A stretch of 60,152 nt of DNA from Nemertoderma westbladi (GCA_032718475.1 JAUCBJ010008981.1:1-60152); one strand, 5' to 3'. Positions 11,027-22,650 are shown, counted from the stretch's first letter. Program-made: numbers and translations. The notes: a model not told the origin generated them from the sequence alone.

Positions 11027-11699
11027 AAACAAAAAGCTGCATTAGCAATAAATTTTAAAGCCAGTTAAGGCAAAGTCTTATGTTAACAAATCCAACAGTA
11101 CAATATGCCGCCTGGCTTATGGGGATGCAGAAAAGATTGAATAGTTATGAAGTGGTCATCCTTGGGAGATTGTGTTGCGTAACCATTCTTTTCCGGTAAC
11201 ATCCAAGAGAGAAAGGAGCATCCGTTGCTTCTTGTTTCCTTCCTCCACTTTACTTTACGCCATTTAAATAAATACCAATTACGTCACACAATGTGCAGCT
11301 GTATGTAAAGTAATAAAATTCGACAGTGTATCGCACTGTACTGTATGTCCGAGTTTAGGAACGGATACCGCAGAAATATACCACCGACAATAGTCTGACT
11401 ACCACCGACAAAAACTAATAATAAAAGAAACACACCGACATATGAAAAACACTAACGATATTTACCATTACGCTATGCAATATAATAATTTAAAACAGAT
11501 AACATATGAAGGCGGTATTTTATTTTAAAGAAATTATCATGACTAATTACACCACCGACAACAGGCCGACAGTGGACAATATAATTTGTTATAAATATTT
11601 GGACTGGAAATAAAAATTGTATAATGATGTACTGAAATAGTTTACTAACATTGCCGAAGTTGTCGGTATACTGTCGGTTTGCGATTTTACCTGTCGGTT
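11027..11699. repeat. 0.68 kb direct repeat, copy 2 (ACCGACA-rich element)
   Basis: Aligns with 9326-10016 in the same orientation. ACCGACA occurs at 11383, 11404, 11434 and 11554, and TGTCGGT at 11661, 11672 and 11692, preserving the motif layout of copy 1. Beyond 11699 the two sequences diverge (11700-11983 shows nothing recognisable). Confidence 0.7.
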
Positions 11700-11983
11700 A
11701 GGGAAAAGCTTGTTGATTTAGTGCATTTAACCCTGGCTGGGTGGCCTAGATTAGCAAGCACTCACACAACACACAACCTGCAACCAATTAAACGGAACAG
11801 TGCTGTAATAACCTAAAGTATTCATAAAACAGGCAATATTATTGGATGCTCACAAAATGAGTTCTTGTGGTTTTTACTCTCATGTGGTCCCGACAGTCTG
11901 TTCATCATTTTGTTAACTGATGACTGCTGACTACAGGGCTAATAATAACTGAATTGCCGATACGGCGATACCAAAAAACTGAA

Positions 11984-14354
11984 ACTACTACTAGGATCGG
12001 CATGCTGCATTGCAGCTGCATTTTTAAGAATGCTGTGCCGGCTTGTCAACAAAATTGCGCCGCCACAACTCCCTATCACCCATGACATTTGCTAGATCAA
12101 CCGCATTTTCAAGGCCAGTGTCTTTTAAGATGCGTCTCAAGAAAGTCATGGGCTGTCCACCATGCTTATTCACTCCATGAGGATGCCAAAGTACAAGATT
12201 ATGCACTGGCTGGTCCTCACGGCGAAAGCAATGTCCTTCAAAGCGGAGGCGATTTTGTTCTAGTGTCAAGCTTGGGGGAACCAATGAGACACCTCCAATG
12301 TTCTATAGTGTCTGGTTGGAGATGTGTTCCTTGTACTTGACATAGTGAACCCGGCGTAGCATTCTTGTGAATGTGTCATCCAGAGATTTTGTGTCCTCAG
12401 CAGTTAGAGCACAGCATGGACTCCCATAGAGGAGTACTGTAACTACTGCTGCTCTCAATAATCGGACCTTAAGTTTCCGATTAATTCTCGGTGACTTCCA
12501 AATCCTGGAAAGCCTATTCAAGGCTGCCCATGACTTTCCCTTACGTATTCGAAGGTCCTCTCCTTACAAAGATAACAGAGCCCCAACAAAGATAACAGCC
12601 AGATGCCTGACTTTCTTTTTTGATAACTCTTCAATCATCCTTCTAAGTGCCAAAATGGGCTCCATGGTCCCACGACCTTTACGGAACCCATTCTGATTTC
12701 CACGGAGCATTCTCTCAATGGGATCCCTGATGCGATTTAATAGAATTATATTGTATAGCTTTGCAGCAATCGAGATCAATGAGATTCCCCGAAAAGAACC
12801 ATAGAGTGTTAGGTTGCCTTTCTTGGGAACTGGCACCAACTTATTTGTTTTCATGTCTTGTGGGACTCTTGTTGTTTGGTACATGTCTACTATGATGGGA
12901 TAGATGAGCTTTAAACACTCAGGTATTTTAAAGACCTCAGGGGGAACACCATCTACTCCACTGGTACGATTGGTCTTAATGCTCTTTGCAGCAGCCTTCA
13001 CTTCTGCAAAGGAGATATCACCAATGGGAATATCTGGGAGTACGGACTCAGACACTTTTACTTCTATAAAGTTATCAGGCAATACCCTGTCATTATTGAG
13101 GAGCTTTTCAAAGTGGGCCTTCCAACCATTGAGGCGATCGGCTGGTGATTCAGCCTTAACCTTGGTTGTTGTTTGGCTTTTTCGACCAGCAAGCAAGTTG
13201 ATCGATCTCCATGCCTGGGATGATTGCCTGCTGTCGTCAGCATCATTGATGGCATCAACCTGTTGGTTTATTAGCTCCTGTAAATTAACAGAGTACTGCC
13301 TGTTCAGGGACCTAGATGCAGCCTTAACTGCATTCTTGGCCGCTGTAGTCTGTTTGAGTCGGGACTCTTTCTGCGCCTTGTAGAGGTCATTTCGGCACTT
13401 CTGAATTTTGTTGTCAGTCCAGGGGGCTCTTTTCCTGTTTATAGGGTATACAGGAACTGTTTCTGCAGCTGCTAACTTAACTGCTTCTGTAAAGGCAGTA
13501 TAGCCCTCACAGTGATCTGCCGCCTCAGAGGCAAGAGCCTCATACCTGTTGCTCAGCTGTAGTGTGAAGCTGGATCTCACACTTGGCTGTTGCAACAGAG
13601 AGGACCAGTCATGCCGCGGCAAGGCAGATTTCGTTGTTCTGCTAGCACGCAGACTAAGTCTTACCTTGGCCACAATAAGGCGGTGATCACTGGAGAAGGG
13701 TCGAAGTGTAAATGCATTACAGTCTTGTATAGAGCTCCTGTATTTCCTACGAAACAGAATATGGTCTATCTGGGACTTGTGACCACTGGGTCCACTATGA
13801 GTCCATAGCTTTCCAGTTCGCTTCTTGACAATCCATTTCCAGAGATAAAATCCTGAAGATGGACAGAATTTCGGTTAACACTATTGCTATAGACCCAGGG
13901 CGATGTAGGTGATTGATGCAGACTTGCATTAAAGTCTCCCAGGAATGTTAAGAATGCATGCTGATCCACTCCATCAGTTGCTGCTTGTAGATTGTGGTAG
14001 AAATTTTCCACCTCCTCTACAGGGGCAACACTAGTTGGAGAGTAGCACACAATCAGAACCACCTTAGGAAACTTCTTAGCCAGTCTTCCAGAACATGAGA
14101 AGTGGCAACGGATGATGCGGTTAGAGATTTGGTCTATTTTGTCCAATGCTGCATGTGCAGTTGGATTCATCAATAGACCAATTCCACCATTGCCACTATC
14201 ATCTGCTGAAGCGAGGGCGAGTCGCCAACCGCCCCCCATGTCCTTAATCAGAACCTCATCAGTCTGTCCAGTCTGCATTCGGTGCTCTTGAACACCCACT
14301 GCACTAAGAGAAAGCTTATCTGCCAAGGCAGTCAGCTCACCTTGTCGCATTGGG
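11984..14354 (-). mobile_element. LINE-A copy 1 (endonuclease/RT non-LTR retrotransposon, RTE-like), defective
   Basis: On the minus strand, the apurinic-type endonuclease fragment starts at 14350 (QEHRM, later GDFNASLHQS), followed by the linker and the first RT blocks (LVPVPKKGNL, FRGISLISIAAKLYN, NQNGFRKGRG). It then jumps to the C-terminal domain (LLYGSPCCALTAEDT, GHCFRRED). The element ends in a very short 3' UTR and an (AGT)n tail at 11984-11992, as in the other LINE-A copies. Defects: a deletion of about 19 nt at about 13845 shifts the frame inside the endonuclease, and a deletion of roughly 570 bp at about 12560-12580 removes the RT catalytic core including FADD. The 5' end is truncated. 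Confidence 0.9.
12024..14350 (-). pseudogene. LINE-A copy 1 endonuclease-reverse transcriptase ORF, broken
   Basis: The pieces 14350-13766, 13673-12564, 12521-12303 and 12284-12024 all match the intact LINE-A ORF at 16987-19812. They are separated by frameshifts and the large RT deletion. The endonuclease part extends about 25 residues further upstream than in copy 2 (GELTALADKLSLSAVGVQEHR). The deletion junction contains a repeated short stretch (GTTATCTTTGT twice), so the gap was filled with locally copied DNA. Confidence 0.88.
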
Positions 14355-16296
14355 GACCCGAGTGTTAGGGTTTAATGTTGATGGAAACTTGACAACCATT
14401 GATAATAATCAACTAAGGAAGGTTGACGACTTCCAGTACCTAGGATCATGGATAGAGAGTAGCAAAAAGGACATAGAAGTTAGGAAAGCAAAGACTTGGG
14501 TAGCTCTATCAAAAATGGATACCATCTGGAAATCAGATCTCCCCAGGCACCTGAACACTAAGTTCTTTCGAGCCACAGTAGAAAGTGTATTTTTATACGG
14601 GGGTGAGACCTGGGGCGGTATTCATAGAGTTAGTGTTAGTTACAGCTACTTAGTGACAGCTTTTAGTAAGAGCTGCAACTATGTTTAAGAGCTTTTTAGC
14701 AAGTTTTTTTAGTAAGAGCTATCTGTTACTAAAAACAACTGATTTTAGTAAGAGCATTGACTTAATTTAGTTTCAACTAGCCCTTAAAAAATATCAGTAT
14801 TCATAAACTGTTACTAAACTTAGTTCTAGCCCATTAGTAGCAGTGCCGGTACTTTAACTTATGTTTATCGAAAATATTTCAGTTTTAACTTAAGGACGGT
14901 AGCTATGCCCGGCATGTCTCTATGTTTAGTGGTATACTGTTTTACTAGTATTGGTAGCCTACATTAAACCCATTAATTTTATTGGTCACTGAAACAATTC
15001 CTGTTTTCCAGTAATTTTTTTTCGTTATCAAATATATATTTCCTCCACTCAATTTAATTATCACTAAAATATATTTTTGAATCATCAAAAATAAATCTGT
15101 TACGGCCTGTTGTAATAAAATCCCTTCATTATTTAGGTTAGAATAACGTGGCACTGTAACCTGCCCTTTCCACATTTTAGCAATAATTTATAATTAATAG
15201 ATTTAATGTTAATTAATAGATTTTAGTGGAACTGAATATTTTAGTGATTTCCTGTTAAAATTTTAGTGAAAAATTAATATTATTAGTAAGGCGATAAATC
15301 AATGGGCTACCATTATCGAATACCATTATTTACATTTGGTAATAGAGAGGAAATTAATGAAGTGGGAACGCTACCGCTTTTTTATCTTGCGAAAGTTCGC
15401 GAATGGTAGAATTCTTTAGCGAAACACATTTTCAACGGAAGCGGACCGTTCGGGAGCTATCTCACCATTCAAGAATGTAAGCTGAAATTTGGAAATTTAA
15501 GTCGGATATATGTTTAAAAAACAAAAAGCTTTATGTCGTTACATTTGACAGTTTCTCTGCAACAACACATTTGCAATGAACACAGAATGCTAGAAAAACA
15601 AGAGAGAGTATAATGTGGCCGGAGTCGTCAATAACATAATAACCATACTGTATGTATGAAGGCCAATATGCAATAAGTAAGTGGTCTTACCAACTTAGTC
15701 ACATCTTCATGTGACTAGAAATTTAAGTTACAGCTAATACTAACTTAAGTAAGACTAAATTCTATGAATACGAGTTTAGCAACAACTAGTACTAAATACG
15801 TTAGTAATAATTAACACCAACTTCTCTGAATACCGAATTAGTACAAGCACTTACTAACTTGCTGTGACTAGGACTAAGTTCCTAGTTAGTCACATTTATG
15901 AATACCGCCCCTGGACACTGACTAAATCACTTGAACACTGAATTGATGGTTGCTACACAAGACTACTAAGGGCAGCCCTAAACATCAGCTGGAGACAACA
16001 CATGGCAAATGCCGAGCTTTATGGTATAATACCACCTGTATCAACCACCCTCTGTGAACGCAGATTAAGATTCAGTGGGCACTGCTGGGGAAGTAAAGAC
16101 GAGGTCATGCCAGATCTACTTCTCTGGCAACCAACTCTTGGAAAGCGTAGTCGTGGATGACCGGCCATAACATATATAGATCAACTTGAAAGGGATACTG
16201 AACTTGGGAGAAACGAAATTGTGACAAATATGGAGAATTGGGAAGCCTGGAAGGATCTCATTTCCACTGTCCGAGTTCGGTCGACTTAGTAGTAGT
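14355..16296 (+). mobile_element. LINE-B copy 1 (RTE-like non-LTR element), 5'-truncated and split by a DNA transposon
   Basis: The C-terminal part of a second non-LTR family: GFNVDGNLTTIDNNQL, VDDFQYLGSWIESSKKDI and FLYGGETW up to 14611. After the 1300 bp insertion it resumes with the rest of the domain (AALNISWRQHM, AELYGIIPPVSTTL) to the stop near 16288. It ends TTAGTAGTAGTTAT, again with an (AGT)n-like tail. An in-frame stop interrupts the second half. The family is a distant relative of LINE-A (same domain order, clearly different sequence). A longer copy is at 47735-52073. Confidence 0.85.
14612..15911. mobile_element. Harbinger-like non-autonomous DNA transposon inserted in LINE-B copy 1
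   Basis: Terminal inverted repeats GGGGCGGTATTCATA (left) and its complement ending ATGAATACCGCCCC (right). Removing it restores GAGACC-TGGACAC, exactly as in the uninterrupted LINE-B at about 49588-49597. The site can be read as a CTG duplication in CCTGG; such a CWG site within CCWGG is known for some PIF/Harbinger elements. TSDs of 1 or 5 bp fit equally well because of symmetry. The interior is rich in TTAGTAAGAGC-type subterminal motifs and has no transposase ORF. The insertion is certain; the superfamily is inferred. Confidence 0.8.
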
Positions 16297-16966
16297 TATA
16301 CATGTGTTACCCAGACATTAGCAAAACTAATTGTAACCTCCGAATATCAGAATAACTCCCCTGACAGCATGGTATTAATGATGTCTGTAGTAATTGGGTA
16401 GCGTTGAGTGCACCCAGACTTAGAATGGTCATGAGAAAATATATACTACATTCCTATATATTGGCATTTAATCAACTGTAACTTCTACATAAGAGGGAAT
16501 CTTCGCCACCCACCCAACCTCTATGGCGTCTTTTTAGGGTTATAATTCAGTAAATAGTACAAGTACAAAAAGTAAAAAAAAAAGCAAAAACAGTAAAAAG
16601 TACAATAATCGAGCCGATTGAGGTTAATTAGAAAATACAGTTACCAGGGCAAACAGGCTTAGGCTAAACATGTTCAAATTTATAAAATGGTTTTTATTTT
16701 TAAGCATAACTTTAAGGTATTATGACTTGGGACAAACACCTACCCCCAATATATCACTAATTCCGCATCCAATTTACATTGTTCTATTTTTCAGTTTCCA
16801 CGACAACCGCTACAAACGGACGTTTTAACAATTAAATCCTTAATTTTGCACATTAACTACTCATTGAAACTGAATTGAATATGTGTCACCTAGAACCACA
16901 AACCGGATCTTAATGTAAAACTCAGCAGTTTTAAAACTCCAGTTTTAAGGCATATGCCCCTTAATT
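16297..16966. other. Unannotated spacer between LINE-B copy 1 and LINE-A copy 2
   Basis: AT-rich sequence with an A-rich run at about 16570-16600. I see no ORF, repeat or RNA gene. Confidence 0.5.
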
Positions 16967-16976
16967 AGGTAAAGCA

Positions 16977-19849
16977 AGAGCACCGAATGCAGACTGGACA
17001 GACTGATGAGGTTCTGATTAAGGACATGGGGGGCGGTTGGCGACTCGCCCTCGCGTCAGCAGATGATAGTGGCAATGGTGGAATTGGTCTATTGATGAAT
17101 CCAACTGCACATACAGCATTGGACAAAATAGACCAAATCTCTAACCGCATCATCCGTTGCCACTTCTCATGTTCTGGAAGACTGGCTAAGAAGTTTCCTA
17201 AGGTGGTTCTGATTGTGTGCTACTCTCCAACTAGTGTTGCCCCTGTAGAGGAGGAGGAAAATTTCTACCACAATCTACAAGCAGCTACTGATGGAGTGGA
17301 TCAGCATGCATTCTTAACATTCCTGGGAGACTTTAATGCAAGTCTGCATCAATCACCTACATCGCCCTGGGTCTATAGCAATAGTGTTAACCGAAATTCT
17401 GTCCATCTTCAGGATTTTATCTCTGGAAATGGATTATTTTCGGCTGGAATCCAGTTCAAGAAGCGAACTGGAAAGCTATGGACTCATAGTGGACCCAGTG
17501 GTCACAAGTCCCAGATAGACCATATTCTGTTTCGTAGGAAATACAGGAGCTCTATACAAGACTGTAATGCATTTACACTTCGACCCTTCTCCAGTGATCA
17601 CCGCCTTATTGTGGCCAAGGTAAGACTTAGTCTGCGTGCTAGCAGAACAACGAAATCTGCCTTGCCGCGGCATGACTGGTCCTCTCTGTTGCAACAGCCA
17701 AGTGTGAGATCCAGCTTCACACTACAGCTGAGCAACAGGTATGAGGCTCTTGCCTCTGAGGCGGCAGATCACTGTGAGGGCTATACTGCCTTTACAGAAG
17801 CAGTTAAGTTAGCAGCTGCAGAAACAGTTCCTGTATACCCTCGAAACAGGAAAAGGGCCCCCTGGACTGACAACAAAATTCAGAAGTGCCGAAATGACCT
17901 TCATAAGGCGCAGAAAGAGTCCCGACTCAAACAGACTACAGCGGCCAAGAATGCAGTTAAGGCTGCATCTAGGTCCCTGAACAGGCAGTACTCTGTTAAT
18001 CTACAGGAGCTAATAAACCAACAAGTTGATGCCATCAATGATGCTGACGACAGCAGGCAATCATCCCAGGCATTGAAATCAATCAATCTGCTTACTGGGC
18101 GGAAAAGCCAACCAACCACCAAGGTTAAGGCTGAATCACCAGCCGATCGCCTCAATGGTTGGAAAGCCCACTTTGAAAAGCTCCTCAATAATGACAGGGT
18201 ATTGCCTGATAACTTTATAGAAGTAAAAGTGTCTGAGTCTATACTCCCAGATATTCCCATTGGCGATATCACCTTTGCAGAAGTGAAGGCTGCTGCAAAG
18301 AGCATTAAGACCAATCGTGCCAGTGGAGTAGATGGTGTTCCCCCTGAGGTCTTTAAAATACCTGAGTGTTTAAAGCTCATCTATCCCATCATAGTAGACA
18401 TGTACCGAACAACAAGAGTCCCACAAGAAATTAAAACAAATAAGTTGGTGCCAGTTCCCAAGAAGGGCAACCTAACACTCTATGGTTCTTTTCGGGGAAT
18501 CTCATTGATCTCGATTGCTGCAAAGCTATACAATAGGATTCTATTAAATCGCATCAGGGATCCCATTGAGAGACTGCTCCGTGGAAATCAGAATGGGTTC
18601 CGTAAAGGTCGTGGGACCATGGAGCCCATTTTGGCACTTAGAAGGATAATTGAAGAATTATCAAAAAAGAAAGACAGGCATCTGGCTGTTATCTTTGTTG
18701 ACTTCTTCAAGGCCTTTGATTCAGTCTCTCGCTCACGTATGTTCAGCATACTTTCATTATATGGGATTCCTGATGAAATTATTGCAGCAATCAGATCAGT
18801 ATACGATGGTTCGACAACATTTGTGTCTACTGTTGACGGTGACACAGAACCATTTGAAGTGTTATGGGGTGTCCTCCAAGGAGATACACTTGCACCATTC
18901 TTGTTCATTATTGTGGTTGACTATGTTCTACGCATGTCCTTAGATCATCATAATGATGATGGGGTGATGATAACTCCACCTACTGGGTCCAGAAGTCGAG
19001 GAAATCCTGCCAAGTACCTAACTGATCTAGACTTTGCTGATGACTTAGGAGTACTCTCAGAATCATTAGAGGGAGCCCAACGGCTCCTCAGCTCATTAGA
19101 ACATGCTGCTTCTAGTGTTGGTCTTTTTATTAACTCCAGAAAGACCAAAATTCTGACCGTTAACTTTGAAAGTCCTCAGCAAGTCTCTGATCGGATGAGC
19201 ATAAGCTCAAAGGATGGTATGCTTGAGCATGTGGACGACTTCTGTTACCTGGGATCATGGATCCGGAAGTCAGGTGAGGACCTTCGAATACGTAAGGGAA
19301 AGGCATGGGCAGCCTTGAATAGGCTTTCCAGGATTTGGAAGTCACCGAGAATTAATCGGAAACTTAAGGTCCGATTATTTAGAGCAGCAGTAGTTCCAGT
19401 ACTCCTCTACGGGAGTCCATGCTGGGCTCTAACTGCTGAGGACACCAAATCTCTGGATGGCACATTCACAAGAATGCTACGCCGGGTTCATTGTGTCAAG
19501 TACAATGCACACATCTCCAACCAGACACTATATAACATTGGAGGTGTCTCATTGGTTCCCCCAAGCTTGACACTAGAACAAAATCGCCTCCGCTTTACAG
19601 GACATTGCTTTCGCCGTGAGGACCGGCCAGTGCATAATCTTGTACTTTGGCAGCCTCATGGAGTGAATAAGCATGGTGGACAGCCCATGACTTTCTTGAG
19701 ATGCATCTTAAAGGACACTGACCTTAAAGATGCGGATGATCTAGCAAATGTCATGGGTGATAGGGAGTTGTGGCGGTGCAATTTTGTTGACAAGCCGGCA
19801 CAGCATTCTTAAAAATGCAGCTGCAATGCAGCATGCCGATCCTAGTAGT
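16977..19849 (+). mobile_element. LINE-A copy 2, 5'-truncated, flanked by TSD AGGTAAAGCA
   Basis: The direct repeat AGGTAAAGCA flanks the element at 16967-16976 and 19850-19859, the signature of target-primed reverse transcription. The element begins inside the endonuclease domain and ends with 40 bp of 3' UTR and an (AGT)2-3 tail, which is typical of RTE-like elements rather than a poly(A) tail. Its ORF is the best preserved LINE reading frame in the window. Confidence 0.93.
16987..19812 (+). CDS. LINE-A endonuclease-reverse transcriptase (N-terminally truncated, otherwise open)
   Basis: 941 codons from the first ATG; the frame is open a few codons further up (QEHR), so this ATG is not the native start. 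Domains: a partial exonuclease/endonuclease/phosphatase fold with GDFNA at about 17329, SQIDHILF and SDHR at about 17510-17610; then reverse transcriptase (PKKGNL, FRGISLISIAAKLYNR, NQNGFRKGRG, FVDFFKAFDSV, LQGDTLAPFLF and the catalytic FADD at about 19030); then a C-terminal domain with LLYGSPCWALT and GHCFRRED. It would nick target DNA and prime cDNA there. The first part of the endonuclease, with its first catalytic residues, is missing, so this copy cannot be autonomous even though no stop interrupts it. Clade by motif: RTE-like, tentative. Confidence 0.9.
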   Translation: MQTGQTDEVLIKDMGGGWRLALASADDSGNGGIGLLMNPTAHTALDKIDQISNRIIRCHFSCSGRLAKKFPKVVLIVCYSPTSVAPVEEEENFYHNLQAATDGVDQHAFLTFLGDFNASLHQSPTSPWVYSNSVNRNSVHLQDFISGNGLFSAGIQFKKRTGKLWTHSGPSGHKSQIDHILFRRKYRSSIQDCNAFTLRPFSSDHRLIVAKVRLSLRASRTTKSALPRHDWSSLLQQPSVRSSFTLQLSNRYEALASEAADHCEGYTAFTEAVKLAAAETVPVYPRNRKRAPWTDNKIQKCRNDLHKAQKESRLKQTTAAKNAVKAASRSLNRQYSVNLQELINQQVDAINDADDSRQSSQALKSINLLTGRKSQPTTKVKAESPADRLNGWKAHFEKLLNNDRVLPDNFIEVKVSESILPDIPIGDITFAEVKAAAKSIKTNRASGVDGVPPEVFKIPECLKLIYPIIVDMYRTTRVPQEIKTNKLVPVPKKGNLTLYGSFRGISLISIAAKLYNRILLNRIRDPIERLLRGNQNGFRKGRGTMEPILALRRIIEELSKKKDRHLAVIFVDFFKAFDSVSRSRMFSILSLYGIPDEIIAAIRSVYDGSTTFVSTVDGDTEPFEVLWGVLQGDTLAPFLFIIVVDYVLRMSLDHHNDDGVMITPPTGSRSRGNPAKYLTDLDFADDLGVLSESLEGAQRLLSSLEHAASSVGLFINSRKTKILTVNFESPQQVSDRMSISSKDGMLEHVDDFCYLGSWIRKSGEDLRIRKGKAWAALNRLSRIWKSPRINRKLKVRLFRAAVVPVLLYGSPCWALTAEDTKSLDGTFTRMLRRVHCVKYNAHISNQTLYNIGGVSLVPPSLTLEQNRLRFTGHCFRREDRPVHNLVLWQPHGVNKHGGQPMTFLRCILKDTDLKDADDLANVMGDRELWRCNFVDKPAQHS

Positions 19850-19859
19850 AGGTAAAGCA

Positions 19860-20332
19860 TCTATCTGATGGGTCAAAGTGTGTTTAATTTTCCTTAGCTT
19901 CGTGGTTGCAGCCTTTCTAGTAGGCCTACGGTAAGGTCCTAACGGTCTTCTAATTATAAAAAAATCTAAAGGCAAAATCGAAAATATTCCGCAAATATGA
20001 GGGGTCGGCAATATTCGAGAAATATTCGGCAAAAAATTGCGGTAGCGACTGGGCTTCCGGCGCCGGGTACCGGACAGCCGGAATAAACAGATAAAGACAA
20101 TAGGCCCTTCTGGTATATTCCAGGACTTGGCCAGATGGTGAAAGAGTACTAGTTCCTAGGGATGCTACCAAAAACTGTGGAAGTATTCAATCTCACCACA
20201 GTTGATTGGCAGTAGACGGCCAGACAGTAACAGTAGGGGCCTAGCAGCCTAGCTACAGCAGAATAATCCCGATAGCTGGAATCTGGAGACTGGTATAGGC
20301 TCATTGCTCACACCGCCAAAAGGGGATAAGCA
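19860..20332. other. Spacer left of the Mutator-like element
   Basis: No gene seen. It contains some short direct repeats (AATATTCGGCAA / AATATTCCGCAA) and a GC-richer patch at about 20040-20080. Nothing assignable. Confidence 0.4.
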
Positions 20333-20342
20333 TCCCACCATC

Positions 20343-20525
20343 ACAACTCCCTAAAAGGTGCCACCCTGCTCCATAGCGCGGGAAATTCAAATGATTGAAA
20401 GACATGCAATTTGTACTGGAAAGGGTGGCAAGGTCAGATCTGCCACCTATATTTTGGCGGTAAATTAAAATCTGTTTTAACATTGAATATATGAAATCTG
20501 TTTTAACATTGAAAATATGAATAGA
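20343..20525 (+). repeat. Left TIR of Mutator-like element
   Basis: Reads ACAACTCCCTAAAAGG, GTGCCACCCTGC, GCGGGAAATTCAAATG and so on, to TTGGCGGTAAATTAAAATC. It matches the complement of 33590-33764. A 26-bp tandem duplication (AAATCTGTTTTAACATTGAA twice) near its inner end is the main difference. Confidence 0.85.
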
Positions 20526-21469
20526 GTAACCCAGGTAGCAAATAAATAGTTAACTGAACGTACCATGGATTAAATTAACGTTCAATTTTCGTTATATTTA
20601 GTGAATGAATAGAAAATTGTGAATGTAGTAAAGGTTCACCTTGCGTAATTTGTATTACCGTCATGCTAATAACTAAAAATGGACGCTGAATAACCGTTTG
20701 TTAATTGCTGAATAACCGAATTACCGTTTGTACTGAACATGCAATACCGTGATTTGCTTGTACATGAGAAATTATATCGCACTGACTGCCAAATGTGTCA
20801 CTACAAAGTCCACATTTTACCCTGTTTCGGTTTAAGTTCCGCATTTAGGATTACAGTTTCTGAGTCAGTAGCGCATTGTATTTTGTCACGAGTTACTAAG
20901 AATAAGAATGTTCATTCATAATAATATTTTATCATATTATATGTCATAGACAAATATAGCAGTATATGCAGAGGCATTATACACCTATTGTTATTACAGT
21001 GGCCTACCTGCGATATATTTTACTATCAATTCTCTGCTGTACAGCTGCTGTATATATTTCTTATGAATTACATTACGCAATATTTCTTAGTAGACCTAAA
21101 TAAGATAATATGTCTGTAGGCCTGAAGTTTACATTATGAAGTCTACAGCTCTAGCTCCTTGACCTTTAAGTACGTACCCAGGTACATACTGCAGCACACT
21201 GTGTACAGTTTGTAATGGTAATTAATATATTATAATTCTGTAAGTAGAATTAACCGCCAAAAATATATCAATTCACTGGGCCTTTCTATCATCTATCTAC
21301 TTGAAATTTACTATTAATATACTAGGTATAAGTGTATAATTGTTATAATTATAATGTTCTGATGTAATTATAACTGATACAAGCAAATAATAAATGTTCT
21401 TTACATCTTACTGGGATAGAAGTTCAGCCAAATCCCCCGATCCCCCCCTCCTAAATTTTCAATTTTGCT
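20526..21469. other. Internal non-coding part of the Mutator-like element
   Basis: AT-rich, no ORF of note, no recognisable repeat. It runs up to one degenerate 49-bp minisatellite unit (about 21470-21514), where the BEL-2 LTR begins. Confidence 0.5.
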
Positions 21470-21514
21470 CGAACGGTCGAAGTCCCAGTCTCGTTAACCA
21501 GTCAGCTTAGTTGT

Positions 21515-22650
21515 TGTTCGCGCTTTCAGACCTTTAGCAGTTTAACCTGCCAAATTTGGATGTCTTTTAGATGATAGATAGTCTTTAGCCTATCTTTAGC
21601 CTAACACTACATTAGCCGAATCCAGTCTATGCGCGATCATTCACCCGCTGGATATACCCGGGAGACTGGATTCGGAAGCCTAACCGTATTGCGGGGTAGG
21701 CCTACTGTATTATTCGACTGATCGTAATATATATAATCTCTGACAAATATTATTCACTTTCGGGAAATATTAACAGTTCCTTTAGGACGTGGCGCTTTAA
21801 ATATATAAACAGAGTTATGACTTAAACTAGACACAACGGGATGGCTATAGATTCACGTATATGGCGCATTCTTTAGGAGATGCTTCGTTATCAATCACAG
21901 TCATACACAATACTGCACAATGCTGCACACCAATCTGCCGACCTTCACTAATTTTAGTCACATATAAGAGGAACAACAGACAATACGTGTAGGGCCTATA
22001 AAATAGCATTAAATTCACTGCAAACCATTTAATGTAAGTCGCAATCGTTATATGTATCCGGTCTCTCTAACCTTTAGTATATCAAGAAGATTGGGGTGTC
22101 TGATTATTGATCAGTATTCCAAATATAATATTACATCAACAAATATAATGAATAACCGACAGCAAAAGCAGTAATGTTAAGGTATGAATGATTATGAGTG
22201 ACTGAGATAACGGATATACGTTCTATAATTAAGCCTACTAATGTTGATGCTAAAGACTGAAACACGGAGGTTCCACGCCGGTGTTGTAGGCTGTGGACAA
22301 AATCACATACTCACTCACTTCACTAGTTTCTATATACAATCTCCAACACAGAGTCAAAAAACGCTCTGATTGGTCGACCGAACAAAGAGAGAACAAAGAA
22401 CAAAGAGATGTTCTACGTGGCAATATCAGCTGTTAGCCGTCGTCATGGTATCTACACTGTTTCAAGAGGATCCGGCGTATTGCGTCATAGAATTGCTAAT
22501 CATGTCCGCTAAAGTACACATACAGAAGAAATGGCTTTTATGTCCTCTAAAACAACAATACAGTAAGGACACGGCCTTTTATGCCTGTTAAACCAACTAC
22601 AGAGTACTTTACGGGGAAAATAACCGGCTAATTACGCAAAAGCCTTTACA
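21515..22650 (-). repeat. BEL-2 3' LTR
   Basis: 1136 bp with ends TGTAAAGGCTTTTGCG... and ...AAAGCGCGAACA in element orientation. It abuts the purine tract CTGGGAGCGG at 22651-22660. It is nearly identical to 31864-33003; the main difference is a short variable block at about 21587-21612. Confidence 0.93.

Noticed and set aside
12904-13383. 159-codon frame opposite LINE-A copy 1 (and 17901-18380 opposite copy 2)
   Set aside because: Antisense shadow of the reverse transcriptase ORF; present in each LINE-A copy only because the sense strand is conserved.
22370-22591. 73-codon frame MVDRTKREQRTKRC... found twice (also 32723-32944)
   Set aside because: Both lie inside the two LTRs of BEL-2 on the opposite strand; duplication is explained by LTR identity, and it is not open in the BEL-1 LTR.
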